From Aporrectodea caliginosa (lineage: Eukaryota; Annelida; Clitellata; Crassiclitellata; Lumbricidae), in contig JACEVL010000143.1 of NCBI GenBank assembly GCA_020284085.1, positions 2,538,746-2,602,745 of the forward strand: a stretch of DNA of 64,000 bases, given 5' to 3'. Each line of letters starts with the position of its first letter. Position 1 is the stretch's first letter. Below the pieces are notes generated by a model, which saw nothing but the letters and a program-made list of their open reading frames with translations, was not told the origin of the DNA and did no database searches. The translations under genes and the position numbers were made by a program. This document shows positions 31,581-43,602 of the stretch, piece after piece.

Positions 31581-31780
31581 GAGTTCTCTGCTCGAAGGCA
31601 GGCCCATTGGCCTTTAAGCCACACGGGGATGAGTGAGGTGGTTCCCCGTGGCTTTCCTCACGGACAATAATTGTGGGTTAGCAACTTGTTCAGGGTCGCT
31701 ACGCAGTGGCTTGTAGTAGCTACAAACCTGCGACCCTCCGGTTACGAGGCACAGAACATACCACTACACAATGCGTCCCA
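31581..31780 (-). mobile_element. SINE family A copy, diverged
   Basis: GTCGCTACGCAGTGGCTTG, AACCTGCGACCCTCCGGTTAC and CATACCACTACACAATGCG are the reverse complement of the SINE head (A and B boxes decayed). Confidence 0.7.
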
Positions 31781-31829
31781 CATACATGCATACATACTGT
31801 ATAATGTATATATAATCCTAATCGTAATC

Positions 31830-31935
31830 GTAATCAAGCATTTATATAGCGCCACTCAAAACAGAGGCGCTCCCGACCCGAGCCAGTCTCTTCACTGGTA
31901 AAGGGAGGTTTTCAGGCGCTTGCCGAACTGGTTAG
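31830..31935 (-). mobile_element. LINE/SINE 3'-tail fragment
   Basis: GCATTTATATAGCGCCACTC, CAGAGGCGCTCCCGACCCG and TCTTCACTGGTAAAG match 4236-4345. Confidence 0.6.
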
Positions 31936-31959
31936 TAAATATAGACAACTCTTGAACAA

Positions 31960-32145
31960 CAGACATACATACATACATACATACATACATACATACATAC
32001 ATACATACATACATACATACATACATACATACATACATACATACATACATACATACATACATACATACATACATACATACATACATAGACAGGCATACAG
32101 ACAGGCAGACAGACAGACAGACAGACAGATAGATAGACAGTGAAA
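31960..32145 (+). repeat. (CATA)n then (CAGA)n microsatellite
   Basis: About 120 bp of perfect CATA followed by about 50 bp of CAGA/GATA. Confidence 0.95.
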
Positions 32146-32549
32146 TTTAAAACCCAGCAATGCAACTGAGCTACACAATGAGTTACCTAGTAAGTAGGTC
32201 AGTAAGTAGGCAACATTTGTCGAAGTACCTGAACAGGGGATTGTGCACCTGTGTACCAACGACGAATACAGTCGTGACCCCATAAACCACCAGCTATCTC
32301 GTCTTCCCCATCTAAGTACCATGCAGCTGCTTTCAGCTGACCGTGGGTACTACCCACCCACCTCCTTCAGGGAGATCAACCTCCCCAAACTCCCCTTCCA
32401 GGTCCATGTCTTCGGGGCCGGTATCAATTAAGGGCCAGACGAAAGTCTTTCGAACGCCTCGAACTTAATGGGACCCGGAGCATGCCACGAAATGATAGAG
32501 ACATCTGCACCTGGTGCAGTAGAATTCCATCTGGTTTTCGAACTATCTA

Positions 32550-33135
32550 TGCAACAGAAAACAGTTAGTGGTTTTTAACGAATGCCAATCCGAACTACAG
32601 TCCTTGGAGCTCCGCTCATGTGGAGCTCCGCAAGGATCGATTTTGGGCCCATTACTCTCCTTGATTTATATCAATGACATATGTAATACTTCTAGCCTAC
32701 TACATTTGATCATATTTGCTGATGACACCAACGTATTTGCTTCTGATAAGTCCCTATACGTTTTGCTTTAAAAGGTAAGTTATGAATGGTCTCCAAATGG
32801 TTGCATTAATTCATTCTGAGAATTTATATAGCGCCTCTCAAGGACTTACTCTGCGCTATAGCCTATTCAGGGCAAATCAGTTGTCTTTAAACATTGACCA
32901 AACTATAGCTTTATACTGCTTTGTTCTCAGCTTCAGTTCATTCCTGGTGATTATAACTTGATTGTTAGTATAACAGACAAGGCTAGCAGGTATCGTACTC
33001 AAACTGTCAGGTGCATACCTGGATCAAAACTTTGCATGGAAAGACTACATAGGCCTACTTCATACTGCCAAAATACTACAAAAGCGTTGGGATACCATCG
33101 TGCGTTTCCTATTAGTTACTAATTCAATTAGACTT
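32550..33135 (+). pseudogene. LINE reverse-transcriptase fragment (FADD box), interrupted by a retroposon tail
   Basis: One frame encodes CGAPQGSILGPLLSLIYIND then LIIFADDTNVF, the finger/palm motifs and the catalytic F/YADD box of non-LTR reverse transcriptases. At 32800-32880 a short segment with GAATTTATATAGCGCCTC interrupts it. RT-like sequence then resumes (LSLNIDQTIALYCF, AYLDQNFAWKDYI) with several stops. Not functional. Confidence 0.8.
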
Positions 33136-33145
33136 GAGGCAGTTA

Positions 33146-33335
33146 CTGTGTAGGGACCTCGAGCAAGTCCTTCGCTCACAATTGCTCTGCGACTGCAATA
33201 TAATTGTATCTGCGACAACATCCACCTTCTCTAACCTCAAGACTGTTCTCTTTAGCCGGGGTTGAGTCGGGAGCGCTTATGAGTAGATAATCTTAAAGGG
33301 GCGCTATATAAATGAATGAATGAATGAATGCATCT
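33146..33335 (+). mobile_element. SINE family A 3' portion with (GAAT)n tail
   Basis: TGTGTAGGGACCTCGAGCAAG, GAGTCGGGAGCGCTTATGAG and GGGGCGCTATATAAATGAATG, then a few GAAT units. Confidence 0.7.
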
Positions 33336-33534
33336 AGATTATTACTAGATGTTAGCGTTGCGTCTATGTCAACCTTTAGCAGATTAAACGAATATTTATC
33401 GATGTGCCAAGTTAATAAAAGGTCACGAATTGTGACACTGTTGAAAATATCGTAATAAAATCTGCCACAAGAAACAACGTGACTCTGTCATAGCGGGACT
33501 TGTTGTCCCTTCTGGTCGATCTTACCTTTTATTT

Positions 33535-34086
33535 AGGGCTACCAACCGTCCCGGATTCGCCTGGACAGTCCCAGAATCGGCCTTGTGCCTCCCGTGTCCA
33601 GGACTGATTCCAAATTGTCCCGGAACCTGGTGTAAATATCCACTTCACCAAATGTTGTTCTTGTTTTCGCGCACTAAGCTCGAACAGTCATAAATAAGTT
33701 TCACAGAGTGGCCATATAATAGACACAATAGAGGGTAGTTAGGTTAGTTGATTCTAATCTGTGTATGGGGCTCTTGGAACTGGCACCGGCTGGCACACAG
33801 CCGTAAATAAGTTTCAAGGACTGGCCATATAATAGACACAATAGAGGGTATAGTTAGGTTAGTCAATTTTAATCTACGTGTAGGGCAATTGTCTTTGATA
33901 ATTTGACTGCAATTTGTAACGACTATTTCAGTAGAGTGTAGGCGTAGATCCTGCTTTCGACTGACGCAACATTCGTCACATATATACAATGATGTGGACA
34001 GGGTAAATTGGTAATGGAACTAATGGCATATCGAGTGACTAACTATGCGGGCATCCCGGATTGACAAAATCAAAAGTTGGCAGCCT
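33535..34086. mobile_element. Probable hAT-like remnant with internal duplication
   Basis: Ends AGGGCTACCAACCGTCCCGG and TCCCGGATTGACAAAATC followed by GTTGGCAGCCTTA, resembling hAT termini that read AGGGYTGCCAAC. TTTCAnnGAnTGGCCATATAATAGACACAATAGAGGGTA occurs twice (about 33700-33740 and 33810-33855). The target duplication is not clear. Confidence 0.45.
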
Positions 34087-34444
34087 TACGTTGAATGCCT
34101 ACTAACAGGCCTAGGCCTACTGTAAGGATGAGCAAGATCCCTACAGCAGAAACGAGTTGGCTGCGAAAGATCGCAAGGATTTGAAGACTAGAGAAAATAA
34201 GAAACGATGACATACATTAGGTATCCCAACAGCTCTGCTATACAAAAAGTCGTTATTATATTAACCCTAGGGATGGGAAATATTCGTGAGAGATACTGAA
34301 GGGAGAAGACTAGTCACTATAGGGTGTGTTTTACAGAAATACTAAAGGTTGAGTCTGGTGACTTCATGGTCACACCAGAAGTACTATAGTCTATAGCGCC
34401 GGTGAGTAGATCACCTTGAAGGGTCGCTACATAAAATCTCTTTA

Positions 34445-34464
34445 ATAGTAGTAGTAGTAGTAGT

Positions 34465-34534
<70 letters not shown>

Positions 34535-34548
34535 GCAGCAGCAGTAAT
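34445..34548 (+). repeat. (AGT)n then (AGC)n trinucleotide repeat
   Basis: Seven AGT units followed by about 27 AGC (CAG/CTG) units. Confidence 0.95.
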
Positions 34549-34555
34549 GAAAATA

Positions 34556-34975
34556 CTACTACTACCACTACCGAAACCGATACCGATAATACCGGTAATA
34601 CCGATAATACCGATATAATACCGATACCGGTAATACCGGTAATACCGATAATACCGGTAATACCGATAATACCGGTAATACCGATAATACCGGTAATACC
34701 GATACCGGTAATCCCGGTAATACCGATACCGGTGATTCCGGTAATCCCGGTAATCCCGGTAATTCCGGTAATACCGATAATACCGGTAATGCCGGTAATA
34801 CCGATACCGGTAATCCCGGTACCGGTAATCCCGGTACCGGTAATCCCGGTAATACCGATAATACCGGTATTACCGATACCGGTAATCCCGATAATACCTG
34901 TAATACCGATACCGATAATCCCGGTAATAGACCGATAGTACCGATAGTACCGACAATACCGATACTGATACCGAT
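34556..34975 (+). repeat. (CCGGTAATA/CCGATAATA)n minisatellite
   Basis: About 45 variant nonamer/hexamer units built from CCGGTAAT, CCGATAAT, ACCGATACCG and CCCGGTAAT. Many ACCGGT palindromes. Ile/Thr/Gly translations are artefacts. Confidence 0.95.
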
Positions 34976-35029
34976 AACAAATTAAGTAATAACTAATAAC
35001 CAAAAACCAATAATCAATAACTACTAACT

Positions 35030-35350
35030 ACTAACTAATAACTAATAACCAATAACTAATAATACCAATACTAATACTAATACTATTAATAATTATTATT
35101 TTTTTTATTAATTAATAATTAATAATTAATAATTAATAATTAATAATTAATAATTAATAATTAATAATAAATAATAAATAATAAATAATAAATAATAAAT
35201 AATTAATAATTAATAATTAATAATTAATAATTAATAATTAATAATTAATAATTAATATTTAATAATTAATAATTAATAATTAATAATTAATAATTAATAA
35301 TTAATAATTAATAATTAATAATTAATAATTAATAATTAATAATTATAATA
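35030..35350 (+). repeat. (AATTAAT)n AT-only array
   Basis: About 260 bp composed only of A and T in TAATTAA heptamers, preceded by ACTAATA variants. Confidence 0.95.
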
Positions 35351-35492
35351 ATAATCTTATAAAAGTTTGGTTCTGCTGACTTTTTTGATCACATTTGACT
35401 TGGTAGAGTTCTAATCAATTTTTATTGGGGCTATATAAGTCGGTCAACTTAAACGTGGCTTCACAACTAGGCCACTACCCTACCTGTGGTAG

Positions 35493-35585
35493 TGCCAGTC
35501 CCAAGCCTGGAGAAAGGAGGAGGGCGACACTAATCATTCATGTTATGACACAGTGTCGTTAAACAGCAACCAAGCAACGTGGCTT
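35493..35585 (+). mobile_element. Dispersed repeat family E copy
   Basis: GTGCCAGTCCCAAGCCTGGA, AGGAGGAGGGCGACACTAATC and ACAGTGTCGTTAAACAGC match 5897-5985. Confidence 0.65.
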
Positions 35586-35939
35586 CGGGGTCTCTTTCGA
35601 TGAGTATCTAGTCTGTTACACATTAGAGACGTTTACTTTGAAATTATCGAATAAATTTCAATTGTATCAACGATGAGTGACCGAACTTACAACGAGTCCT
35701 GAGAGGGACGCATTGCAGCATTCCGATGGTTTGGACATGTAGAGAGAAACGACATTGCATCACTTGGACTAACACTAAGGGCAGCAAAGGACTTGACAAA
35801 TGACCAAGGGCAATGGAAATCGTTTATGGGCACCCATCACCCCAAAAGGAACTGATGATGATGATGATGAATGATAACGCTGCTGCTGCTGCTGATGATG
35901 AATATCGATTGTTTTATTGGTGTTCAATAACCTGATTGA

Positions 35940-36055
35940 CTTGACAACCCATCTGACTAGAAGCAGCGCTCATGAAGAAGGTAACACCATGCGCTTAGCC
36001 TTTAAGTAGCGCCTTAGTAATTTCAAGATAACGGTTATAATTGGCAAGACTACGT
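35940..36055 (+). mobile_element. Solo arm of the foldback MITE family, diverged
   Basis: GACAACCCATCTGACTAGAAG, GCAGCGCTCATGAAG and GCGCTTAGCC match the outer arm of 5988-6186. Confidence 0.55.
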
Positions 36056-36360
36056 CTGGTGCGATTTACCCTTTTCCAACAACCGCGCTCTCTAACGAAA
36101 TTCCTCTCGCGCTCACGTGTTCTTTTTTATTACAAGGAGAAGAAGCGTTGAAATACGGAGTCTGCAGTTTGCTTCCAGGCCGTACATTTCCGCTACACTT
36201 CCCCCTCTCCATGTGAAAATCCGACCGCCGTGACCCCACCAGGAAGTCGGGGTCAGCGCACATAAGGGCCGTATAACTCGACCGGAAGGAGATGAGTGAC
36301 TATCTCACGATTGCACACCCGTCCGATGCAGTCGCAAGGATTGGGGTAAGACTATCGTTT

Positions 36361-36560
<200 letters not shown>

Positions 36561-36589
36561 ACAACGGCAACATCAGGAGCAGCAGCAAC

Positions 36590-36830
36590 AACAAGAATCG
36601 TTTATTAATTCAAACTGACTAGTGTGCACTGTGCAGCAAGATAACATGATATGGTAGTTACAGATTATAACAAGTTTAACTGGAGTAGAATTTTAACTTT
36701 ATGGCAGGCTGCAAGGCGCCCACCTATCCAACTGCTCATTTTACAGTCCATAGGGAATTGAGGATTCCCACTAGCCCAATCAACCTGATGGGTCTAGCGG
36801 GTATCGAATCCGCGTCCTTCTGATAATAAT
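36590..36830 (-). mobile_element. SINE family D, reverse copy
   Basis: TCGTTTATTAATTCAAACTG, GGCAGGCTGCAAGGC and GCGGGTATCGAATCCGCG are the reverse complement of the 1375-1635 element. The B box is GGATTCGATACCC. Confidence 0.65.
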
Positions 36831-36956
36831 AATAATTATTTGTTTATTGAAGAAACAAGAAACATCCTTGATCTTGGTGCTAGCATGTTACCATTCGTTG
36901 TACTTGCAAGGCAGTGTGAAGCAGAACTACAGAGTGTAGTGAGTAGTGTGGTTTAC

Positions 36957-37600
36957 AAGTATTGTATTGTATTGTATTGTATTGTATTGTATTGTATTGT
37001 ATCTATCAATTTATATAGCGCCTCTCACAGTGCACACCAATCAGAGGCGCTCCCACCTGCGAAAGACCCAGAGAAAAGAAAGAAGTCTTGAGACAACGAA
37101 AAGAGGCACTTGGCCCAAGCCCAGTTAATAAACAGGAACCTGTCAAAGGAGGAAGCTGGTTCCATAGTGCAAGGCCAATGAAGGCAAAGGCTCGCGTTTT
37201 AGCCATAGCAGTTCACGCTCGCGGGACAAGGAGATCATGAGCGTAACGGACGAAGAGAAAGAGAAGTAGCCGAGACCGGCAGCCGGATAATGTCACAGAG
37301 ATACTTGGGAGCTCGGCCAGTATGCGACCGGTAGATGAATGAAAGTACCTTGAGCTGAACCCGAGCAATGAGAGAGGGAGCCAATGAAGGTGGTCAAACA
37401 TGAAAGCAGAGATGTGGGATGAGCGAGGAAGTCATGCTACTATAGTCTGGCCGCAGCATTTAGAACAGACGGAAGAGGAGAGAGACGAACCTTTGGGAGA
37501 CCAACCAAGAGAGAATTACAGTAATCACTCCAAGAGCAGATGAAGGCTTGAACAATTATAGAGGTAAAAACAGTTTACGCTGCGGCTAGGCCTGAAACTC
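36957..37600 (-). mobile_element. LINE ORF2 C-terminal remnant with (CAATA)n tail
   Basis: The minus strand reads HLHWLP near 37390 and KTRAFAFIGLALWNQLPP near 37200, then a GGGAGCGCCTCTGATTGG / AGAGGCGCTATATAAATTG stem, ending in nine CAATA units (36960-37005). A clear case of a retroposon tail becoming a microsatellite. Confidence 0.75.
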
Positions 37601-37839
37601 TACCCTCGGATTCCCTGCTGAGCCTGAGTCGAACGTACCCTATCCTTGACGAATACGGTTCCTGTCTTGCAGATCTGGTTTGTTTGCGAGGCTGGGTCGA
37701 TTTCGTGTTATATCGATAATACAGATAACCAGATGATATGCGTTTAGTTTCCAATTTTTAGTCTACATTCATCTGCTTTGCCTCTCCTTCATTCAACCTT
37801 TCTTTCAATCCATCCTCTAGATCATCCACCCCGACATCA

Positions 37840-38395
37840 ATCCATCCATCCATCTTCCATCCATTCATTCCTTCCGCCCACTCCATCCGTGCATCCATCC
37901 ATCCATCCATCCATCCATCCATCCATCCATCCATCCATCCATCCATCCATCCATCCATCCATCCATCCATCCATCCATCCATCCATCCATCCATCCATCC
38001 ATCCATCCATCCATCCATCCATCCATCCATCCATCCATCCATCTCATTCATCCATCCATCCATTCATCCATCCATCCATCCTTCCTTCCTTCCTTCCTTC
38101 CTTCCTTCCTTCCTTCCTTCCTTCCTTCCTTCCTTTTCCTTCCTTCCTTCCTTCCTTCCTTCCTTCCTTCCTTCCTTCCTTCCTTCCTTCCTTCCTTCCT
38201 TCCTTCCTTCCTTCCTTCCTTCCTTCCTTCCTTCCTGCCTGCCTGCCTTCCTTCCTTTCTTCCCCTCTGCCTCCCTGCCTCCCTGCCTTCCTGCCTCCCT
38301 GCCTCCCTGCCTGCCTGCCTGCCTGCCGCCCTCCCTTTATCCCTTCCTCCCTTCCGTCTTCCCTCATCCATCTATCCCTCCTTTCTTCCATCTTT
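37840..38395 (+). repeat. (CATC)n, (CTTC)n, (CTGC)n compound array
   Basis: About 200 bp of CATC, then about 170 bp of CTTC, then CTGC/CTCC. Translations (MDGW, KEGR, IHPS) are artefacts. Confidence 0.95.
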
Positions 38396-38399
38396 GTTA

Positions 38400-39090
38400 C
38401 TCTTGTTCTTCTCTTGTCAACACTCTGACGCAGCTACCATTCGTCTCCACAGAAACTACCCGTCAGCAACACACAACCGCCCTCCCCTTCACCCTCCTCT
38501 TCAACCGCAGACACCACCACTTAACGGCCCCTAGACGTCCACCCCATCGGGGTAACAATCGCCCGGGGGCTCTGCCCTCTCGTGTGACGCGTCTACTGTC
38601 ACCGGGGTCGGTTCTGAGACGGGTGAAAGGGCTTCGACGGGTTCCAGACTATCTTCCCATCTAGGATCCTTACCATGGGAACCCCTCGCTGGTTGCCTTC
38701 AGAGCAAACATCTGAATAAACAATTGGATGAGTGATTACATCCATCCGTCCAACTGCATAAACAAGACGTCCACATAATATTATTACAGTATGATAACAC
38801 TAACAATACTTATATACATTTAACGTAAATTATTACATATTCGTATATATATATATATATATGAATATATACGAATATACTAGTATATATATTATTGTCT
38901 CTAGGTGCACTTTATATAATACTTATGTACGATAAGTGTGCACGTGTGTGTGGGGTGTTCGTGTGGAGGGTGTGGTATGTGTGTATGTGCGTGTGTGTTC
39001 ATTCTTACTGACACCTGTAAGTAAGTAAGTCTGCAACTGATATTCTGAGAAATCAATCCTTCTCTGCTCTTCTCTGTCTCTTTCTATGCT
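38400..39090. other. Non-coding DNA, no feature recognised
   Basis: Includes a C-rich stretch at 38450-38700 and a short TA tract near 38845. No coding frame of note. Confidence 0.4.
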
Positions 39091-39685
39091 TTTTCTGACT
39101 GTCTGTCTGTCTGTCTAGCTGTCTGTCTGTGTAACTTTATAAATCTCTGTCTATCTATGTTTCTTCCTGTCTGCCTATCTTTCTGTTTCTCTGTTTATTT
39201 TTCTATCTGTCTATCTATCTTTTGGTCAATCTATCTGTTCGCCTGTCTGTCCCAGCGTCTGTCTGTCTGTCTGTCTGTCTGTCTGTGTAGCTGTCTAACT
39301 CTCTGTCTATCTATGTGTCTCACTGTCTGTAAAACTATCTGCCTGTTTGTCTATTTATATTTCTTTCTAGCTGTCTATCTCTTTATCTGTCTATCTATCT
39401 GTCCATCTGTCAGTCTGAGCACCTGTCTATATGTCTGTCTGTCTTTCTTTCTGTCTGTCTGTCTTTCTTTCTTTCTGTCTGTCTGTCTGTCTTTCTGTCT
39501 GTCTTTCTTTCTTTCTGTCTGTCTGTCTTTCTTTCTTTCTTTCTGTCTGTCTGTCTGTCTGTCTGTCTTTCTTTCTTTCTGTCTGTCTGTCTTTCTTTCT
39601 TTCTTTCTGTCTGTCTGTCTGTCTGTCTGTCTTTCTTTCTTTCTGTCTCTCTGTCTTTCTGTATGTCTGTATGTCTCTTTGTGCC
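39090..39685 (+). repeat. (TGTC)n / (TTTC)n microsatellite
   Basis: CTGT, CTAT and CTTT tetranucleotides for nearly 600 bp. Confidence 0.93.
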
Positions 39686-39876
39686 GCTGTCTAAGGAACC
39701 CCATCTGCTTAATCTCCACCACACTTGTTTGGGTATCGAGGGGTGTGTCTGTGGCCGCGTGACTGTTGGGGAGGGCAGGAGAGGGGCGAGGGTTTCTGGC
39801 AGAGCCCTGGCTGACTCCATCGCAGGGTACAAGGAGTGCCACGCGGCGTGTGGTCGGCGTTTGCGGCACCTCTTCC

Positions 39877-39891
39877 GTTGCCCCTAGCAAC
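39877..39891 (+). promoter_or_regulatory. X-box-like (RFX) motif
   Basis: GTTGCC-CCT-AGCAAC fits GYNRCC-N3-RGNAAC exactly, in a unique 270-bp island between two microsatellites. No gene was linked to it. Confidence 0.25.
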
Positions 39892-40079
39892 CGATCGTAG
39901 GGTTCAACGGGGCATCGATAGGTGTCACCACTTGAACGCGCTCAGTTAGGAGGGAAGGGGTTCTGTCTCTCTGTGCCTTTGTCTGCTGTATGCGTCAGTA
40001 TGTCTCTATGCCCGTGTCCATGCTAGCTTTGGTGTCTGTTTCTGTCACATTGCCATACTCGTCCTTTACAATACCTAAT

Positions 40080-40142
40080 GATGATAGTGATTATGATGAT
40101 GATGATGATCATGATGCTAGTGATGATGATGATCATGATGAT

Positions 40143-40213
<71 letters not shown>

Positions 40214-40436
40214 TGATGATGACGACGATGACGACGATGACGACGATGATTATGATTATGATTATGATGATTATAATGATGATGATGATGATGATGACGA
40301 TGACGACGATGACGACGATGATTATGATTATGATTATGATGATTATAATGATGATGATGATGATGATGACGACGATGACGACGATGACGACGATGATTAT
40401 GATTATGATTATGATGATTATAATGATGATGATGAT

Positions 40437-40467
<31 letters not shown>

Positions 40468-40850
40468 ATGATCATGATTATGATTATGATGATTATAATG
40501 ATGATGATGATGATGATGATGATGCTAGTGATGATGATGATGTTAAGGATGACGGTGAAGATGATGATGATTATGATGATGAAGATGATGTGCATGATGA
40601 TCATGATCATGATATGATGATGATGATGACGACGATGACGACGATGACGACGATGATTATGATTATGATTATGATGATTATAATGATGATGATGATGATG
40701 ATGATGATGCTAGTGATGATGATGATGTTAAGGATGACGGTGAAGATGATGATGATTATGATGATGATGATGATGTTGTGCATGATGATCATGATCATGA
40801 TATGATGATGACGACGACGACGATGTCGACGACGATGATCATCATGCATG
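40080..40850 (+). repeat. Higher-order (GAT)n / (GAC)n array
   Basis: Trinucleotide units are organised into about 75-bp super-units (GACGACGATGAT, TATGATTATGAT, TATAATGATGAT). A longer block of about 180 bp with GCTAGTGAT and GTTAAGGATGACGG is present twice (about 40500-40620 and 40680-40800). The Asp-rich frame is an artefact. Confidence 0.93.
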
Positions 40851-40859
40851 ACGAAGCAG

Positions 40860-41640
40860 AGAGAGAAAATGACGATGATCATGAGTCATCCCATGAGTCT
40901 AGTAATGACGATCATGACGAAGAAAAGGAAGAACAAGGACAAGAGTAAGAAAACCGAGAACAAGTAGAAGAACAAGAAGATGAATCGGAGCCAAAGTTCA
41001 TAGTTCAGAGGTCATTTGGGTATAAATCAGATAACGGGCGGGAAACTCGACTTTGCAATTAAGTAGCAGACTCTCCAATGGATGACGGTAAGAAGCGGTT
41101 ATCGGCAATGACGGTAACTGCGTGCTACGTCATTAGCCATGCTAATAACCCGAAGTTATCGAGGAAACAACTGCTATGCTTTGCCGGTGTCACAAATAAA
41201 GTATCCTCCATACATGAGTATCCCCCTTAGCGAAATGGAGTATTCGGTTTAGTTTGCATTTTTGGCGGTTTCTAAGTGTATTCAGTCGTACTGTTTGGAT
41301 TTATTGTACACATAAAATATTTTAAGTTGCGTATCTTTAGTTTTGTACGGTGACCTGAAATTAATTTACTTCGTTTTTGGTGATTTTGACTGGATTGTCT
41401 TCGAGGCTATCGTGATGCGTATGACGATGGGAGATAGAGAATGGTTCATCCCCCCGGATACTCTAAACCGGTTTATTCCATCCGGAGGGATAAATTCATA
41501 CAACCCCCGGATAGTCTTAGGACGGATACTCTATTTCGTGATACCGGCAGAGATTTTACTGCAGCGAAGGAATCTATGAGGTTTGGAAGTCATAGACTAT
41601 CCGCCTCAAGTTTCGTTTCTGTGCATGTATGTGGCGTTTT
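40860..41640. other. Non-coding DNA, no feature recognised
   Basis: Purine-rich at the start (GAAGAACAAGGACAAG), then unique sequence without a credible gene. Confidence 0.4.
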
Positions 41641-42030
41641 GCCTGTGACTGTGTGTCTGTTTCTGACTGTCTGCCTGGGTAGCTGTGTGTGTGTGCCTGT
41701 CGTCTGTCTGTGTGTTCTTCTGTTCGTATATCTGTGTGTCCTCCAGTCTGTCTGTCTGTCTTTCTGCCTGTCTGTCTGTCTTTCTGTCTGTCTTTCTGTC
41801 TGTGTATCCGTCTGTCTCTCTGCCTGTATGTCCTCTTCTCTGTCCGTCTGTGTGTTTGTGTTTCTGTCTGTCTGTGTGACCTTCTGTCCGTCTGTCTGTT
41901 TGTCCTTCAGTCTGTTTATCTTTGTGTATGTCTTTCTGTCTGTCTGTCTGAGTGTCCTAATGCCTGTCCGTTTGTCTGTTTGTCTGTTTGTCTGTCTGAC
42001 TGTCTGTCTCTGTCCGTCTGTCTGTTTGAG
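41640..42030 (+). repeat. (TGTC)n microsatellite
   Basis: CTGT tetranucleotides with many substitutions. Confidence 0.9.
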
Positions 42031-42154
42031 GCAGCCGTAGACAAAGTGGAATGCGAAATATTGGAAATATCAGTTATTTCGATGATTTGCTTCATCAATG
42101 CGGCTCTCCGCGATTGTTTACCTTCTAAACTTTCTGCTGAGCACTGTTATGATG

Positions 42155-42385
42155 ATGACGAGAAAGAGGAGAAGGAGGAGGAGAGGAGGAGGAGGAGGAG
42201 AAGAAGGAGGAGGAGATGGAAAGGAGAAGGAGAAGTAGGAGGAAGAGCAGGAGGATAAGGAGAAGGAGGAGGAGAAGGAGGAGTTGGAATAGGAAGAGGA
42301 GAAGGAAGAGGAGGAGCTAAAGGAGGAGGAAGATGAGTTGGAGGCGGAGAAGTAGGAGGAGGAGAAAGAAGAGAAGGAAGATAGA
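42155..42385 (+). repeat. (GGA)n / (GAA)n purine tract
   Basis: About 230 bp of almost pure purine in GGAGAA units. Confidence 0.92.
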
Positions 42386-42497
42386 TACTGTATATCGCCC
42401 CAAGATGTCAGTACGAGGATGATTTGCACAAATGAGAAGCACTGTTTATTTGTAGGAACGAATAACTGATTCCAATCGCACGACTAAGATTCACGGA

Positions 42498-42657
42498 TCT
42501 CTCTCTGTCTGTGTCTGTCTCTGTGTCTGTGCCAGTCTCTGTCTCACTCTGTCTCTCGCTCTCTCTCGCTCTCTTGCTCTCTCTGACTCTGTCTCTCTCT
42601 GTCTCTCTGTCTGTTTCTCTCTCTGTCTCTCTGTCTCTCTGTCTCTCTCTGTCTCTC

Positions 42658-42738
<81 letters not shown>

Positions 42739-42790
42739 GTCTTTCTCTGTCTCTCTGTCTGTCTCTGTCTCTCCCTCTCTCTCTCTGGTT
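42498..42790 (+). repeat. (TC)n / (TCTG)n microsatellite
   Basis: CTCTCTGT units over about 290 bp. Confidence 0.94.
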
Positions 42791-43436
42791 CACTTTGTCT
42801 CTCTATATTTCTCTTAGTCCCGCTGTCCTTTCATCTGTGCTTCCGCCTCAACTTCGTCACTTTGTCTATCCTGTTTCTTCAATCTTCGGGATCAACTGAG
42901 GAACTTACGGCAGTGACCGTTCTTGCTACAGTCAACGTATGGCTCTATAAAAATGTTCACTTATGTATGTATGTGCGTATGCATGTATATATATATATAT
43001 ATACATACATGACTGTATTTTGATACATACATGTATACTTACATACTTACCTACTTATTTACTTACATACTTACGTGTATGCTATGCATCCGTACATGCA
43101 TGCATGTCTGCACATACATACATACATGTATACATACTTAATTACATGTATACATTCATACTTGCATACACGCATACATGCATACATACGATACAGACAT
43201 ACATAGCTATATAATTATTTTTAATTTAAGGTCAGTTTTAACGCTATCCAGGTGCGCCACATAGCGATTTGAAATAAAGTCTTTAAAAAGCCGAAACTAC
43301 ACAACCAAATCGCCCAAGTGTCTGGCATTAATACAGATCGTCAATTGTGGCCATCATTGCTGTCGCCGTGAGCAGAAATCAGACAAAATGTCTGACCGTC
43401 GGTCACATCAGCTCCGAGCAAACCACACCAGAGATC

Positions 43437-43600
43437 CTGAGTGGCCGAGTGGGTTGGTAGCCCGCTCGCCACGCCGGCGGCCCGGGTTCGATTCCAGGTC
43501 GGTCGGTTTATCAGAGATTAATTTCTCGGATCTTTACTGCGGGTGGCTCGGTCGCAATATAAACGTGGAGTACAATACAATACAACACAACACAATACAA
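43437..43600 (+). mobile_element. tRNA-derived SINE (family B)
   Basis: GAGTGGCCGAGTGGGTTGG contains an A box (TGGCCGAGTGG), and CCGGGTTCGATTCCAGG contains a B box. A non-tRNA body (TTATCAGAGATTAATTTCTC) and an ACAATACAAC tail follow. It abuts another SINE tail-to-head. Confidence 0.75.
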
Positions 43601-43602
43601 CT

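Noticed and set aside
34317..35003. 228-residue ITGI/ITGT frame
   Set aside because: Comes from the CCGGTAATA minisatellite and the CAG array.
37778..38428. 216-residue IHPS/FLPS frame resembling an antifreeze-like repeat protein
   Set aside because: A CATC/CTTC microsatellite; the complementary MDGW and KEGR frames are equally open.
39663..39887. Possible receptor C-terminal exon ending RRLRHLFRCP
   Set aside because: A short frame after a CAG, partly in microsatellite sequence; no partner exons and no supporting domain.
40000..40805. 271-residue Asp-rich frame
   Set aside because: A translation of the GAT/GAC array, present in all frames as Asp, Met or Ile runs.
43437..43510. Leu/Ser-type tRNA gene
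   Set aside because: A and B boxes are good but the acceptor stem does not pair and a SINE body follows directly.
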